Below, one piece after another: positions 30,966-41,556 of a DNA stretch of 47,548 bases. The notes under the pieces were generated by a model. It did not search any database. It had not been told where the DNA came from and saw only the letters and a list, made by a program, of their open reading frames with translations. How positions within the stretch are numbered: the stretch's first letter is position 1; each line of letters opens with the position of its first letter. The DNA comes from Nitrosomonas sp. Nm51 (lineage in GTDB: Bacteria > Pseudomonadota > Gammaproteobacteria > Burkholderiales > Nitrosomonadaceae), in the NCBI RefSeq assembly GCF_900111165.1, contig NZ_FOGH01000022.1, positions 1 through 47,548 on the forward strand, in the 5' to 3' direction. A program made the position numbers and the translations under genes.

Positions 30966-32513
30966 TTGAATTTATTACGTGCGCTGGCTGCTGTCAGCAG
31001 TATGACTTTTATCTCCCGCATTCTCGGCTTTATTCGCGATGTTATTATTGCGCGTATTTTTGGTGCTGGAATGGCAGCGGATGCTTTTTTCGTAGCATTT
31101 CGTATTCCAAATCTACTCAGACGATTATTTGCTGAAGGCGCCTTTTCCCAGGCATTTGTTCCGATACTGGCAGAATATAAAAACAAACGCACTGTTGAAG
31201 AAACGCGCCTGTTAATTGATCATGTTGCAACACTACTGAGTCTGGCGCTTTTTATTGTCACACTGACCGGCGTGATAGCCGCGCCGCTGATTATTTATAT
31301 CAGCGCGCCTGGTTTCGCTGCTGACGCTGAAAAATTCGGTTTAACTGTGGAACTGTTACGAATCACATTTCCGTATATTTTCTTTATTTCCCTGGTATCA
31401 CTTGCCGGCGGCATTCTGAATACATACGGAAAATTTTATGTGCCGGCACTGACGCCAGCGCTGCTAAACGTTTCTTTTATCGCCTGCACACTGTGGTTAA
31501 CTCCGTATTTTGACCCCCCTGTACGTGCGCTGGCATGGGCTGTATTCATAGGCGGCGCACTACAGCTAAGTTTTCAAATTCCATATCTGGCACGCCTGAA
31601 GCTAGTGCCGCGAATACGTTTTAGAACAAGAGACACAGGCGCCTGGCGAATCATCAAATTAATGGGCCCTGCTGTATTTGGCGTATCGGTCGGCCAGCTC
31701 AGCATGCTGATTAATACAATTTTTGCCTCATTATTGATAACCGGCAGTGTTTCATGGCTTTACTATGCAGACCGGCTAATGGAATTCCCAGCCGGTCTAT
31801 TGGGCGTTGCACTGGGAACAATATTATTACCATCCCTGGCCAAACAATACAGCAGCAACAGCATTGAGGCGTACTCGAGGCTGTTGGACTGGGGCCTGCG
31901 CCTGACAGTGCTACTGACACTGCCTGCAGCACTTGCATTGGCGCTATTGTCAGTGCCACTGATCACGACACTGTTTCATTATGGTGCGTTTACCGATAAT
32001 GATGTATTTATGACCCGCGATGCACTTGTGGCATACAGTTTTGGGCTAATCGGGCTTATTCTGGTCAAAGTATTGGCACCCGGATTTTATGCCCGGCAAA
32101 ATATCAGAACCCCGGTAAAAATCGCAGTTATTACATTGATTGCAACCCAGATGATGAATCTTGTTTTTATTATTCCGCTTAAACATGCTGGTTTGGCACT
32201 GGCGATTGGACTTGGCGCCTGTTTGAATGCGGGCTTGTTATATTACAAACTCCGCAGCCAGAGTATATATCAACCGCAACCCGGATGGGCTGTTTTCCTA
32301 TTCAAGATTCAAACAGCGTTGCTTGTCATGGGAACCGTATTGTGGTTTACTTCGGGCACAAGTGCATCATGGCTAGCCGATACAGCAGTCACACGCGCCA
32401 GTCGCCTGGCAGCTATCATCGCCATTGGCGCGGGCAGCTATTTTGCGACCCTCTGGTTACTGGGATTCAAAATAAGAGATTTTTCCAAAGAACAGTTTGA
32501 AGATAATGCCTGA
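30966..32513 (+). CDS. murJ: lipid II flippase MurJ
   Basis: Flips the lipid-linked peptidoglycan precursor across the inner membrane. The protein has 515 residues with about 13-14 membrane helices and the MATE/MVF-like pattern ([40 protein letters not shown] with the functional Arg/Arg/Glu, [18 protein letters not shown]). The start is a TTG at 30966, because the family's MNLLRA beginning is there; the first ATG is 12 codons later. Convergent with folE2. Confidence 0.95.
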   Translation: MNLLRALAAVSSMTFISRILGFIRDVIIARIFGAGMAADAFFVAFRIPNLLRRLFAEGAFSQAFVPILAEYKNKRTVEETRLLIDHVATLLSLALFIVTLTGVIAAPLIIYISAPGFAADAEKFGLTVELLRITFPYIFFISLVSLAGGILNTYGKFYVPALTPALLNVSFIACTLWLTPYFDPPVRALAWAVFIGGALQLSFQIPYLARLKLVPRIRFRTRDTGAWRIIKLMGPAVFGVSVGQLSMLINTIFASLLITGSVSWLYYADRLMEFPAGLLGVALGTILLPSLAKQYSSNSIEAYSRLLDWGLRLTVLLTLPAALALALLSVPLITTLFHYGAFTDNDVFMTRDALVAYSFGLIGLILVKVLAPGFYARQNIRTPVKIAVITLIATQMMNLVFIIPLKHAGLALAIGLGACLNAGLLYYKLRSQSIYQPQPGWAVFLFKIQTALLVMGTVLWFTSGTSASWLADTAVTRASRLAAIIAIGAGSYFATLWLLGFKIRDFSKEQFEDNA

Positions 32514-32527
32514 GCAAAACTGATCGG

Positions 32528-33337
32528 TCAGATACATGCTGTTTTTTTGTCATGTTCGATCAATGCATAAGCTGAATGATTATGTATTGATTCGAAATTT
32601 TCCGACTCAACCACGTAGGCGTCAATGCGTTTGTCTTTGTTCAGGGTATCTGCAACATCTCTGACAATATCCTCGACAAACTTTGGATTGTCATACGCCT
32701 TTTCAGTGACATACTTTTCGTCAGGACGTTTGAGCAATCCGTAAAGCTCACATGATGCCTTATCTTCTGCAATTTTGATCAAATCCTCAATCCACACAAA
32801 ACTGTTGGTGCGCGCAGAGATTGTTACATGCGAACGCTGATTATGCGCGCCATAGTCGGATATTTTCTTTGAACAAGGACACAAACTTGTTATCGGCACC
32901 ACAACTTTGATCGTAAAAGCATACGCATTGTCCTTTATTTCGCCAATGAATGTCACTTCATAATCCAGCAGGCTTTTGACGCCGGATACAGGCGCCGCCT
33001 TGTCAACAAAATACGGAAAAGTCATTTCAATATGCCCGGAGTCGCTTTCCAGCTTATCCACCATCTCCTGCAAGATGGTTTTAAAAGATTCCACTGATAT
33101 TTCCCGTTCATGACCGTTTAAGATTTCCACAAAACGGGACATATGCGTACCCTTGAATCTATGCGGCAAATTTACATACATGTTAAACATGGCCACCGTG
33201 TGTTGCACACCATCATCTTTATCCGCGACCACAACCGGATGACGAATTGCTTTGATGCCAACTCTGTCAATCGCAATGCGTCGCGTATCGTGTGTACTTT
33301 GTACATCAGCGATGGGTAAATCTATTTCTTTATTCAT
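32528..33337 (-). CDS. folE2: GTP cyclohydrolase I type 2 (FolE2)
   Basis: Converts GTP to dihydroneopterin triphosphate for folate and related pterins using a metal-flexible fold, unlike zinc-dependent FolE. From ATG 33337 it has 269 residues; a GTG 6 bp earlier is possible. The conserved metal/active-site Cys is in [21 protein letters not shown], with [15 protein letters not shown] upstream. It lies 98 bp after dxs, at the end of the xseB-ispA-dxs run. NudB (2560-3027) would act on its product. Confidence 0.95.
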   Translation of the reverse strand: MNKEIDLPIADVQSTHDTRRIAIDRVGIKAIRHPVVVADKDDGVQHTVAMFNMYVNLPHRFKGTHMSRFVEILNGHEREISVESFKTILQEMVDKLESDSGHIEMTFPYFVDKAAPVSGVKSLLDYEVTFIGEIKDNAYAFTIKVVVPITSLCPCSKKISDYGAHNQRSHVTISARTNSFVWIEDLIKIAEDKASCELYGLLKRPDEKYVTEKAYDNPKFVEDIVRDVADTLNKDKRIDAYVVESENFESIHNHSAYALIEHDKKTACI

Positions 33338-33441
33338 ATCCACCCCATCCTTTTATTAAACGTTGCTTGATCTTGTATTACCAATAGCAAACAGGTTTAA
33401 AAATTTATCTGTTTGCTCCGGCAAATCCAGCTTACAGTCTA

Positions 33442-35286
33442 TCAGGACAAATACTCCTGTACAGATTGAATAATACCAACCTTATCCAGTCCACAGCTTG
33501 CAAGCATCCGAGCATGGTCTCCCTGACCCAGAAAAATATCGGGAAGACCCAGTTGCAATATTTTTACAATGATTTTTTGCCTGCTTAGAAATTCGGCAAC
33601 CGCGCTTCCAGCGCCACCCATGACGGCGTTTTCCTCAACAGTAACCAATAGATCATGATCATCAGCCAAAGTTGCTATCAATTCGTCATCCAGTGGTTTA
33701 ACAAAACGCATATCGGCTACCGTTGCATTCAATTCTTCGGCAGCAGCAAGAGATGGCGCAAGCATGCTGCCAAAAGCAAGAAAAGCAATTTTCTTGCCAC
33801 TGCGGCGAACCATGCCACGACCGACAGGCAGTTCAACCATGTCCTTCTGGATTTTAGCGCCCGGGCCAGTCCCGCGCGGGTATCTAACCGCAGTCGGTGT
33901 ATTAAGCTTGAATGCAGTATAGAGCATTTGTCTGCATTCATTTTCATCCGATGGCACCATGACAGTTATATTGGGAATGCAGCGTAAATACGACAAATCG
34001 AAACTTCCAGCATGTGTTGGTCCATCTGCGCCTACCAATCCCGACCGGTCAATTGCAAAAAGCACCGGTAAATTCTGTATAGCGACATCATGTATCAATT
34101 GATCATAGGCGCGCTGCAAGAATGTTGAGTAAATAGCCACAACTGGTTTCAGTCCGTTACATGCAGCCCCTGCTGCAAACGTCACAGCATGCTGTTCTGC
34201 AATACCGACATCAAAATAATGGTCCGGAAATTCCTGAGAAAACCTTACCAGACCAGATCCTTCCCGCATTGCCGGTGTAATGCCTATTAAGCGTGAATCC
34301 TTAGCAGCCATATCACATAGCCATTCGCCAAAAACTTGCGTGTAGGTTGGCTTGCTGGGTGGTTTGGCGACAATACCTTCATCCGGATCAAACTTGCTCA
34401 CGCCATGATACAGAATCGGATCTTCTTCAGCAACTTGATATCCCGCGCCTTTCCGTGTAACCACATGCAAAAACTGCGGCCCATCAAGATTCTTGATGTT
34501 TCTCAGCGTGGCAGTCAGTACTTTTAAATCATGACCGTCAATGGGACCGATATAATTAAATCCAAATTCCTCAAAAAGCGTACCTTCGGGTGTGACCATT
34601 CCTTTCATATGCTCTTCTGCGCGCTTGGCCAATTCCAGCATAGACGGCACAACACCAAGCATTCTTTCACCTGCCCGGCGTGCCGTGGCATAAAATCGGC
34701 CCGATATCAGTTTTGCAAAATAATTGTTTAGCGCACCCACCGGTTTGGAAATGGACATATCGTTATCATTTAATATAACCAGCAGATTGGCATCCATAAC
34801 TCCTGCATTGTTCAATGCCTCAAATGCCATACCTGCACTCATTGCGCCATCGCCAATGATAGCGATTGCCCGCCGGTCAATTTTTTCCAGTTGCGTGGCC
34901 ACTGCCATACCCAGTGCTGCACTGATCGACGTACTCGAATGGGCAGTGCCGAATGCATCATATTCACTTTCGTCTCTTTTCGGGAATCCGGAGATGCCGC
35001 CTTCCATACGCAGTTTATCCATAGCGTCTTTCCGGCCTGTAAGCACTTTGTGCGCATACGTCTGATGACCTACATCCCAGACTAGTTGATCATGCGGTGT
35101 ATTAAATACATAATGCAACGCAATCGTTAATTCAACGGTACCCAGGTTAGAAGATAGGTGGCCACCGGTTTTTGAAACAGATTCAATCAGAAAGTTGCGC
35201 AATTCCTTGGCGTACTCAAATAACTCTTTCAGTTCGAGCTCGCGTAATTGTGCAGGCGAATTAATACGATCTAGCAGTAAAGACAT
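33442..35286 (-). CDS. dxs: 1-deoxy-D-xylulose-5-phosphate synthase
   Basis: First step of the MEP isoprenoid pathway: condenses pyruvate with glyceraldehyde-3-phosphate using thiamine diphosphate. The protein has 614 residues. The ThDP motif begins at [20 protein letters not shown] and ends in [14 protein letters not shown]. The catalytic glutamate is in [15 protein letters not shown], followed by the transketolase central and C-terminal domains. It follows ispA by 40 bp in the same direction. Confidence 0.97.
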   Translation of the reverse strand: MSLLLDRINSPAQLRELELKELFEYAKELRNFLIESVSKTGGHLSSNLGTVELTIALHYVFNTPHDQLVWDVGHQTYAHKVLTGRKDAMDKLRMEGGISGFPKRDESEYDAFGTAHSSTSISAALGMAVATQLEKIDRRAIAIIGDGAMSAGMAFEALNNAGVMDANLLVILNDNDMSISKPVGALNNYFAKLISGRFYATARRAGERMLGVVPSMLELAKRAEEHMKGMVTPEGTLFEEFGFNYIGPIDGHDLKVLTATLRNIKNLDGPQFLHVVTRKGAGYQVAEEDPILYHGVSKFDPDEGIVAKPPSKPTYTQVFGEWLCDMAAKDSRLIGITPAMREGSGLVRFSQEFPDHYFDVGIAEQHAVTFAAGAACNGLKPVVAIYSTFLQRAYDQLIHDVAIQNLPVLFAIDRSGLVGADGPTHAGSFDLSYLRCIPNITVMVPSDENECRQMLYTAFKLNTPTAVRYPRGTGPGAKIQKDMVELPVGRGMVRRSGKKIAFLAFGSMLAPSLAAAEELNATVADMRFVKPLDDELIATLADDHDLLVTVEENAVMGGAGSAVAEFLSRQKIIVKILQLGLPDIFLGQGDHARMLASCGLDKVGIIQSVQEYLS

Positions 35287-35326
35287 TCAGATTTTTAAAA
35301 TTTATTAACAATAAATATGAAAATTA

Positions 35327-36220
35327 TTAGAATTTGCGTTTTATAATAAAATCCGTTACCTGACGAAGCCGTAAGGCATCGTCTCCAAACTCGCATAATA
35401 TGTTGTCCGCATCCTGTTGCAGTTGTTCTGCTCTTTCACGCGTTTCGCGAATACCCATGATGCTGACATAAGTGGGCTTGTTATTTTCGGCATCTTTGCC
35501 AGCTGTTTTTCCAAGTGTCGCCGTAGTGGCTTCTGCATCCAGCAAATCATCGACGACTTGAAACGCGAGGCCTACACATTTTGCAAAGCGGTCCAGTTTT
35601 TTTAATTGTGTCTCATTCAATTGACTGCTGCAATGTGCGCCCAGCATCACAGCCGCTCGAATCAGTGCGCCGGTTTTATGAATATGCATAAACTCGAGCT
35701 CTGGCAAGGCCAATGTTTTCCCCACATTGTCAAGATCAAATGCCTGCCCGCCTGCCATACCCCTGGAACCGGAAGCGTTTGCAAGCTGTTTAATCATGTC
35801 CAGCTGTGTTGACGCGTCCTCAGTCAGTCGCTTTTCAGCAAGTAATTCAAACGCAAGTGTCTGCAGACTATCGCCGGTCAACAACGCAGTCGCCTCATCG
35901 AATTCAATATGACAAGTCGGTTTGCCCCGCCTTAGCACATCATTATCCATACAAGGCATATCATCATGAACCAGGGAATAAGCATGTATTAACTCAATAG
36001 CTGCTGCTACAACTTTCACACGTTCAACATCGGCCTGCCCCAGTTCTCCCGCTGCGAAAGCCAGCAATGGACGGACCCGTTTGCCACCATCAAGAACAGC
36101 ATAGCGCATTGCCTGATGCAAACGAACAGGCACGCAGTCAGCAGCAGGCAAACGCAAATCCAAGAAAGCTTCGATAGACGCCTGACAATGACCCGCCCAG
36201 CTCTGAAAATCAACGATCAT
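35327..36220 (-). CDS. ispA: farnesyl diphosphate synthase (polyprenyl synthetase)
   Basis: Adds isopentenyl diphosphate to make geranyl and farnesyl diphosphate. The protein has 297 residues. The first Asp-rich motif is VHDDMPCMDND (DDxxxxD form typical of the bacterial short-chain type), and the second is FQVVDDLLDAEATT. It overlaps the end of xseB by 11 bp, giving the common xseB-ispA-dxs operon. Confidence 0.96.
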   Translation of the reverse strand: MIVDFQSWAGHCQASIEAFLDLRLPAADCVPVRLHQAMRYAVLDGGKRVRPLLAFAAGELGQADVERVKVVAAAIELIHAYSLVHDDMPCMDNDVLRRGKPTCHIEFDEATALLTGDSLQTLAFELLAEKRLTEDASTQLDMIKQLANASGSRGMAGGQAFDLDNVGKTLALPELEFMHIHKTGALIRAAVMLGAHCSSQLNETQLKKLDRFAKCVGLAFQVVDDLLDAEATTATLGKTAGKDAENNKPTYVSIMGIRETRERAEQLQQDADNILCEFGDDALRLRQVTDFIIKRKF

Positions 36221-36479
36221 GGATTTCGGGTGTCGTATAGTTTTTCAACAGATCATCCTCAAGAATACGCACTTGCTGTTGTGCATCCTGCAGTTGTTTT
36301 TGACAGTATTGTAATAACTCAACACCACGTTTGTATGCGGCCAAAGAAGCTTCGAGCGGCATCTGTCCCGCTTCCATTGCTGTAACAATATTTTCAAGTT
36401 CGGTAGACGCAGCTTCAAAACTCTCTGGCTGCGAAGTCTCTGGTCGCGAAGAAGCGGAAGCTTTTGATGTCTTTGCCAT
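36210..36479 (-). CDS. xseB: exodeoxyribonuclease VII small subunit
   Basis: Small subunit of the single-strand exonuclease that trims mismatched and damaged DNA; it binds XseA. The protein has 89 residues. The conserved helical hairpin contains SFEAASTELENIVTAMEAGQMPLEASLAAYKRG with the usual ELE.IV..ME.G...LE.SL..Y..G pattern. First gene of the operon. Confidence 0.94.
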   Translation of the reverse strand: MAKTSKASASSRPETSQPESFEAASTELENIVTAMEAGQMPLEASLAAYKRGVELLQYCQKQLQDAQQQVRILEDDLLKNYTTPEIHDR

Positions 36480-36578
36480 AAAATATGAAAAACGGTAATT
36501 GTAAAGTTTGAACGTAATTAGCGTCCGGGCTGTCCGGTTTTTTTATAATTTTGTCTTTGCAATTTTTGAAATTAACGT

Positions 36579-36600
36579 AATTGACCGTGCACGGTCAATT
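36579..36600. promoter_or_regulatory. 22-bp perfect palindrome upstream of xseB
   Basis: Each arm is AATTGACCGTG, so the two strands read the same. It lies about 100 bp upstream of xseB and 102 bp after the ggt end. Each strand carries a TTGACC hexamer that could be a -35 box. It could be an operator, a promoter part or a transcription stop for ggt; the T-rich flank is on the plus-strand side, which does not fit a ggt terminator well. Confidence 0.5.
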
Positions 36601-36702
36601 TTATTTTATCATGCCATGCTAACAGTTTGATCAATACAATCCACTTCACCCGGCAATAAGTTTGCCCGCAATACCTTTCTAACTGACAATAAATCTTACA
36701 GA

Positions 36703-38394
36703 TTAATAATGCGTATCGCGCATTCCTCTCGGATCGCTCGCAACCAGCGATTGGCGACTTTTTTTATCAAAAAAGATCATTTGCATGTTGCCCCATTTGC
36801 GCTGCATCGCACGAACCACATGTCCTCTGGACCGCATCGACCAAACCCAGCCGGGTCCAAATGCTTCAGGCTCAATTTGAATGAAATCAGGCAGATATTG
36901 ATGATGAAAACGCGAACGCGCCACCAATTTTTGAGGGTCTGTTTGCCCGTTGTTCACGTAATCGAGGATCACCAGCAACACCATGCTGATAATACGCGAC
37001 CCGCCAGGCGTACCGAAAATTAAAATGCCCTCGTCATTCTCCACAAAGGTCGGCGACATACTCGATAACGGACGTTTACCTGGTGCGATAGCATTTGCGC
37101 TCGAACCGTATAAACCAAAAACATTGGGAACATCCGCACCCATTGCGAAATCGTCCATTTCATTATTTAATAGAATTCCGGTGTTGCCCGCCACAAATCC
37201 GGAACCAAAAAAAGTATTGATACTCATCGTAGCCGCGACACGGTTGCCGTCCTTATCAAGAATTGAGAAATGTGTGGTTTCTCTACCTTCATTCGCGACA
37301 GGTTGCTCCGGCAAACTCACCCCGGCACGTTTCAGATCTATCGAAACAGCCTGTTGACGCGCATAGACTTTGCTGACTAATTTTTTGACAGGCACCTGTA
37401 CGTAGTCGCTATCACCGAGCAATTCAACGCGATCCTTATACGCTAGCCGCAATACTTCTACAATCAAATGCGCCCGGTCCAACTCGTCACTGTCGTCAAA
37501 CGGCAGCCATTCAAGCATATTCAGCGCCTGCGTAAGAGTCAAACCAGCTGCCGAAGGTAATGTCGCGGTTGTAATACGTGCATTCCCATAGCTAAACTGA
37601 ATGGGCTTTCGTTCTGCAACGCGATAATCGATCAAATCCCGCTCACGCCAAATCCCACCCGTTTCTCTGACTGACCGGATCAGTTCCTGTGCAACCGGGC
37701 CTGCATACAATCCGTGTCTACCCGATTGCGCAATCGCATCCAATGTTGCGGCCAGTTGCGGCTGACGAAATAGCTGGCCTGCGGCCGGCGGATGACCGTT
37801 CGGCAAAAAAATCTTTGCCGTGTCTGCGTACCGCATAAGCTTTTTCTTATGATAATCAAGTGCTTGCGCAAAACGCTGATCGACTTTAAAGCCTTCCTGT
37901 GCCAGCCGAATTGCCGGGGCCAGGCTTTGCGCCAGTTCCAGCTGACCGTATTGCCGTGACAGGTAAACAAGGGCGGCGGGTGAGCCCGGTATACCGGCCG
38001 CTAAAGGGCCATTCAGCGATTTTCCCGGCACAGGATGGCCCTGATTATCCAGATACATTGTTGCAGAAGCTTCTCCCGGCGCAGTTTCACGCCCATCGAT
38101 CATAACTTCACGGCCTGTTTTCGCCTCATGCAACAGCCAAAACCCCCCCCCCCCCAGACCTGAAGCATAAGGTTCCACAACAGCCAATGCTGCACTTACA
38201 GCAACGGCCGCGTCAAAAGCATTTCCACCCTGATCCAGAATCTCGTAACCGGCCGAAGTTGCCAAATGATGTGCTGACACCACCGCAGCCGGCGTTTCTG
38301 CGTAGGCTGGACCGGCAAAACTGATCCATACGATAAAGCAAGATATGCACCTGCTGTAACCGTATTTTTTCAGAAGCGACAGAATAATCGACAT
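36703..38394 (-). CDS. ggt: gamma-glutamyltransferase, carrying a 13-bp poly-G tract
   Basis: Periplasmic N-terminal-nucleophile hydrolase that cleaves or transfers the gamma-glutamyl group of glutathione; it matures by self-cleavage. The protein has 563 residues with a signal peptide (about 1-32, ending AYA). The autoprocessing/catalytic threonine is in GRETTHFSILDKDG, and the oxyanion region GSSANAIAPGKRPLSSMSP follows. A run of 13 C on the plus strand (38143-38155) encodes Gly81-84 of the family motif GLGGGGFW and is in frame at this length. The frame is open throughout. Confidence 0.93.
   Translation of the reverse strand: MSIILSLLKKYGYSRCISCFIVWISFAGPAYAETPAAVVSAHHLATSAGYEILDQGGNAFDAAVAVSAALAVVEPYASGLGGGGFWLLHEAKTGREVMIDGRETAPGEASATMYLDNQGHPVPGKSLNGPLAAGIPGSPAALVYLSRQYGQLELAQSLAPAIRLAQEGFKVDQRFAQALDYHKKKLMRYADTAKIFLPNGHPPAAGQLFRQPQLAATLDAIAQSGRHGLYAGPVAQELIRSVRETGGIWRERDLIDYRVAERKPIQFSYGNARITTATLPSAAGLTLTQALNMLEWLPFDDSDELDRAHLIVEVLRLAYKDRVELLGDSDYVQVPVKKLVSKVYARQQAVSIDLKRAGVSLPEQPVANEGRETTHFSILDKDGNRVAATMSINTFFGSGFVAGNTGILLNNEMDDFAMGADVPNVFGLYGSSANAIAPGKRPLSSMSPTFVENDEGILIFGTPGGSRIISMVLLVILDYVNNGQTDPQKLVARSRFHHQYLPDFIQIEPEAFGPGWVWSMRSRGHVVRAMQRKWGNMQMIFFDKKSRQSLVASDPRGMRDTHY
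38143..38155. repeat. 13-bp homopolymer (C on plus strand, G in ggt)
   Basis: Thirteen consecutive C, codons GGG GGG GGG GGG plus the last base of CTG on the coding strand. Loss or gain of one base would shift the ggt frame after residue 84. Confidence 0.95.
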
Positions 38395-38619
38395 ACACTT
38401 AAAATATTTTTAATAAAATCAGCGCAAACACATTCGTTCAGTTCTTATCACTGTTATCATATTGATACATTGATCTGTCTATGGCAAGATTCAGCGAATT
38501 AAATTAACGTATGAATAACATTGAATGGCAAAAACTGAATGGTCGAAACACAAATGACACGCTTTATATAATTTTAAAACGAACGATCCATTAATTTAAT
38601 GTACATATAAGAGGCTGCC

Positions 38620-39111
38620 TTGGAAGATTATATCGATCAAATTTCCAAATACTTTGAAACCGTACCGCTTTGGCCCTTTTTATTATTTGGCATAATAGCC
38701 CTTGTCGCTGTAGCTGTAGAAATAGTAAACCGCAAACGCCGCGAAGAGGCAATCAATAATTTCCGTCATACGATTGAAACAGAATTAGCGAGCATGTATC
38801 CAAGGCATATTCGCTGGCCGGAAAATGTCAATCAATACCTTTGTTCACGCTTACCTGAAATGCAACACAACTTTGATGTGCTGCGGATTTTTATTCCACA
38901 GGATCAATTGCGCAGCTATAACATGGCATGGAATGCATATTGCGATTTTTGCCGCAATATTACGGACGAAATTTGTGCTGCAAACGAACAGTCCACAAAC
39001 ACCCAATCGGATTCAGATGCTAAAATGGTATCTGCCGGCAATAATGAGAATGATCCAAAGAAAAGATTTCATAAACTCGTTTCTGACCTGCTTGCATTTA
39101 CAAAAATTTAG
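38620..39111 (+). CDS. small membrane-anchored protein of unknown function
   Basis: Not recognised. The protein has 163 residues from a TTG at 38620 with an AGAGG-like ribosome site; no in-frame ATG occurs before residue 53. One membrane helix (about 17-37) is followed by a basic stretch (NRKRREE), a helical region with aromatic residues, and a hydrophilic low-complexity tail (about 128-150). It probably faces the cytoplasm by the positive-inside rule. Confidence 0.65.
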   Translation: MEDYIDQISKYFETVPLWPFLLFGIIALVAVAVEIVNRKRREEAINNFRHTIETELASMYPRHIRWPENVNQYLCSRLPEMQHNFDVLRIFIPQDQLRSYNMAWNAYCDFCRNITDEICAANEQSTNTQSDSDAKMVSAGNNENDPKKRFHKLVSDLLAFTKI

Positions 39112-39182
39112 CAAGTATTTGACAGCAGGTGGTCATATCTAGGGGACGTCATGAATCATGGATGCAACACTGACTATCTTTC

Positions 39183-40076
39183 TTATGCCATAAGGCCTCG
39201 AGCCAGTTCTTCCAGTTCATCTTGGATCGCCAGAACTTGCTCCAGTTCAAGTCCCGCCTCCGCTTCACCGATACCTAATTCTTCCAGCAACGCAGATGTC
39301 TCAATATGCTCACAGGCATCAGTAATACAATCTTTATGAAGCAAGCGATTGGCGGTTGCTACAACTTTTACATATATAACGTGCTTGCCGACACTGTCCG
39401 GATAATGATGCTTTGCCGCCATCATAATCACTTCCTCCGGCAGACGCCATGCCTTCAACAGATACAAGCCGACAAGATCATGCGTAATACCAAATTGCTG
39501 CAATTCTAGCGGCCTTATATCCTGTTCAGGATTATGCGCCATCATTTCATTAAGGCTTGCAAATTCTCTCGGACATACATGCCCGACCAGCAAGTAGCCA
39601 AAATTATGAAGCAGCCCACCCAAATAGGCAAGATCAGGATCTATACATTGTTCTTTTTTCATTAATCGGCACAACTGACGGCATAACTGGGCGCATTGCA
39701 ACGCATCTTTCCAGAGACGAACACGTCCGAGCGGCCCGTCATCCGGCATTTTGAGAGAACCTGACGAGGCGACACCCAACGTCACATTCAGTGCTGTTGT
39801 ATAGCCAAGCACAAGTGAGACCGCGTATGTCACTGATGTAATTCGATCACCATAGCCAAAAATCGCCATCCGTGCATATTTCATAACAAAAGCCGCCAAA
39901 GAAGGATCGTCTTCTATCACGCTTACCAGTTCCTCCAAATTAGCATCCTGTCTATTACGAAGCTGTAGAAGCTTATTGGCTGTTTCTGACAGTGGCGGAA
40001 TCAACTCAGTTTGCTGCAATGTTTCACGCAAATTCGCATTTAGTGCCTGCCGATTATGTACATTCAAAATGTTCAC
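39183..40076 (-). CDS. HDOD-domain protein
   Basis: The protein has 297 residues covering a single HDOD domain. The N-terminal ELIPPLSETANKLLQLRN and the VIEDDPSLAAFVMKYARMA segment (I..DP.L...ll..aN) are the family entry. Later motifs YLGGLLHNFGYLLVGHVCP and LLKAWRLPEEVIMMAAKHH resemble the degenerate HD phosphohydrolase core. HDOD proteins act in signalling, often without catalysis; the specific role is unknown. Confidence 0.88.
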   Translation of the reverse strand: MNILNVHNRQALNANLRETLQQTELIPPLSETANKLLQLRNRQDANLEELVSVIEDDPSLAAFVMKYARMAIFGYGDRITSVTYAVSLVLGYTTALNVTLGVASSGSLKMPDDGPLGRVRLWKDALQCAQLCRQLCRLMKKEQCIDPDLAYLGGLLHNFGYLLVGHVCPREFASLNEMMAHNPEQDIRPLELQQFGITHDLVGLYLLKAWRLPEEVIMMAAKHHYPDSVGKHVIYVKVVATANRLLHKDCITDACEHIETSALLEELGIGEAEAGLELEQVLAIQDELEELARGLMA

Positions 40077-40233
40077 CTATGACCATTTAATATTTCCGGT
40101 TTTGTGTCGTCCTTAAACAAGCCCAAATCCATCAGACCCATGATCCCATATTTGCTTTTATCGCAAACACCGAAACAATCCTAAGTGGGTATTGAAAATG
40201 TTCCCAGGATGCATCCAGCATCGTATATTTTCA

Positions 40234-41235
40234 TTATGCGCTTAAAACAGCACGATAATGGATATCGCCTGCTTTTAAATTTGCAATAGCCTTATTGACA
40301 TCGGCCATATCAAATATTTCGATCACAGGTTTGATATCGTGCAGGACTGTAAATTCCAGCATTTTCTCGATAATTGACGGGTCGCCAACAGGAGAACCGG
40401 AAACAGATCTTTGCTGCATAATTAAAGCGAACACATTAAGATCCAGCGGTTCCAGTGCTGCGCCAACAAAATGCAGACGACCTTTAGGTGCAAGTGCGCC
40501 AAGATACAAATTCCAGTCGAGTTTGACATTTACAGTAGAAATAATCAAATCGAAGCGCCCTGCCGCAGCTTCGAGCACCGCAGGATCGCCGGAATTGAGT
40601 GTTCGATGCGCCCCAAGATCCAATGCTTCTCTACGTTTAACATCACTGGATGTAAACGCAGTCACCTCACACCCCCAGGCGTTTAAAAACTGCAATGCCA
40701 GGTGTCCTAAACCACCAATTCCGATCACCGCAACTTTATCTGTTGGCCTGACACCAAACTGCAGCAAAGGGTTGAAAACCGTCACACCGCCGCAAAATAA
40801 AGGCCCGGCGACTGCCAGATCAATCCCGTCTGGAATTTTTACAACACTGTTTGCATCCGCACGCACCTTATCTGCAAACCCACCATGACGACCCACGATT
40901 GTTTGCTCAGCTGTGACGCAAAGATGATGATCGCCCGTATTGCAGGCGGCGCATTGATTGCAATAACCTGAGTGCCAGCCCAACCCGGCCCGGTCGCCGA
41001 TTTTCAAGGATGTTACTTTGCTCCCAACCTGGGAAACCGTACCTGCCACCTCATGACCCGGGACAAGCGGATAAACGCTTATCCCCCATTCATTATCGAT
41101 CATGCTAATGTCGCTGTGACAGATGCCGCAATAGGCAACTTCGATTTCAATCTGACTTTCACCCAATTCACCCGGATCGTATTCAAACGATTTCAGTACT
41201 TGCTTTTCTTCAAATGCGGCATAGGCATTAATCAT
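40234..41235 (-). CDS. zinc-dependent alcohol/aldehyde dehydrogenase (AdhC/YahK type)
   Basis: MDR-superfamily NAD(P)-dependent reductase. The protein has 333 residues; an AAGGAG site supports the start. Catalytic zinc ligands appear in CGICHSD and GHEVAG; the structural zinc site is CNQCAACNTGDHHLC; the Rossmann motif is IGIGGLGHLALQF. The substrate segment resembles cinnamyl-alcohol-dehydrogenase-like bacterial enzymes that reduce many aldehydes. Natural substrate unknown. Confidence 0.9.
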   Translation of the reverse strand: MINAYAAFEEKQVLKSFEYDPGELGESQIEIEVAYCGICHSDISMIDNEWGISVYPLVPGHEVAGTVSQVGSKVTSLKIGDRAGLGWHSGYCNQCAACNTGDHHLCVTAEQTIVGRHGGFADKVRADANSVVKIPDGIDLAVAGPLFCGGVTVFNPLLQFGVRPTDKVAVIGIGGLGHLALQFLNAWGCEVTAFTSSDVKRREALDLGAHRTLNSGDPAVLEAAAGRFDLIISTVNVKLDWNLYLGALAPKGRLHFVGAALEPLDLNVFALIMQQRSVSGSPVGDPSIIEKMLEFTVLHDIKPVIEIFDMADVNKAIANLKAGDIHYRAVLSA

Positions 41236-41556
41236 GTAAAAAACTCCTTTTTAATAATTGGCATACAGCGCATCTCTTCATGCGTGGCACTACCGAAAGT
41301 TTACAACTGCTCACAACCGGTTTCCGGTTTCGCTGGGGCAAAAATTTATCTATGGAAATTTCTCCAAAAATACCAGTAGCGCTGAATTCTTTGAAACTGA
41401 CGCAGTTGTCAGCATTTTTTACAATTTTTTTAAAAAATATATTTTTATGCCATAAATATCCGGCTAAACAATCAGATAGAACTTGGCATAGAATTTGCTT
41501 CATATACAGTTGAAAACAACAAAAAGTTTCATCTGATTTTTAAAGAGGTTCAAACA
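41236..41556. other. regulatory gap upstream of the PEP-CTERM gene
   Basis: About 320 bp with no supported gene. It holds an inverted repeat CTGAC-N6-GTCAG (41397-41412) about 85 bp upstream of the sigma-54 promoter, where an activator could bind, then an AT-rich stretch and the promoter itself. Confidence 0.5.
41483..41500 (+). promoter_or_regulatory. sigma-54 (RpoN) promoter of the PEP-CTERM gene
   Basis: The sequence TTGGCATAGAATTTGCTT matches the -24/-12 consensus YTGGCACGRNNNTTGCW at nearly every position. The invariant GG (41485-41486) and GC (41497-41498) are exactly 10 bp apart. Transcription would start near 41510, about 47 bp before the ATG. PEP-CTERM genes are known to be under RpoN/PrsR-type control in other bacteria. 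Confidence 0.75.

Noticed and set aside
40295..40888. 197-residue plus-strand frame inside the alcohol dehydrogenase gene
   Set aside because: Antisense shadow; the minus-strand frame carries all zinc and cofactor motifs.
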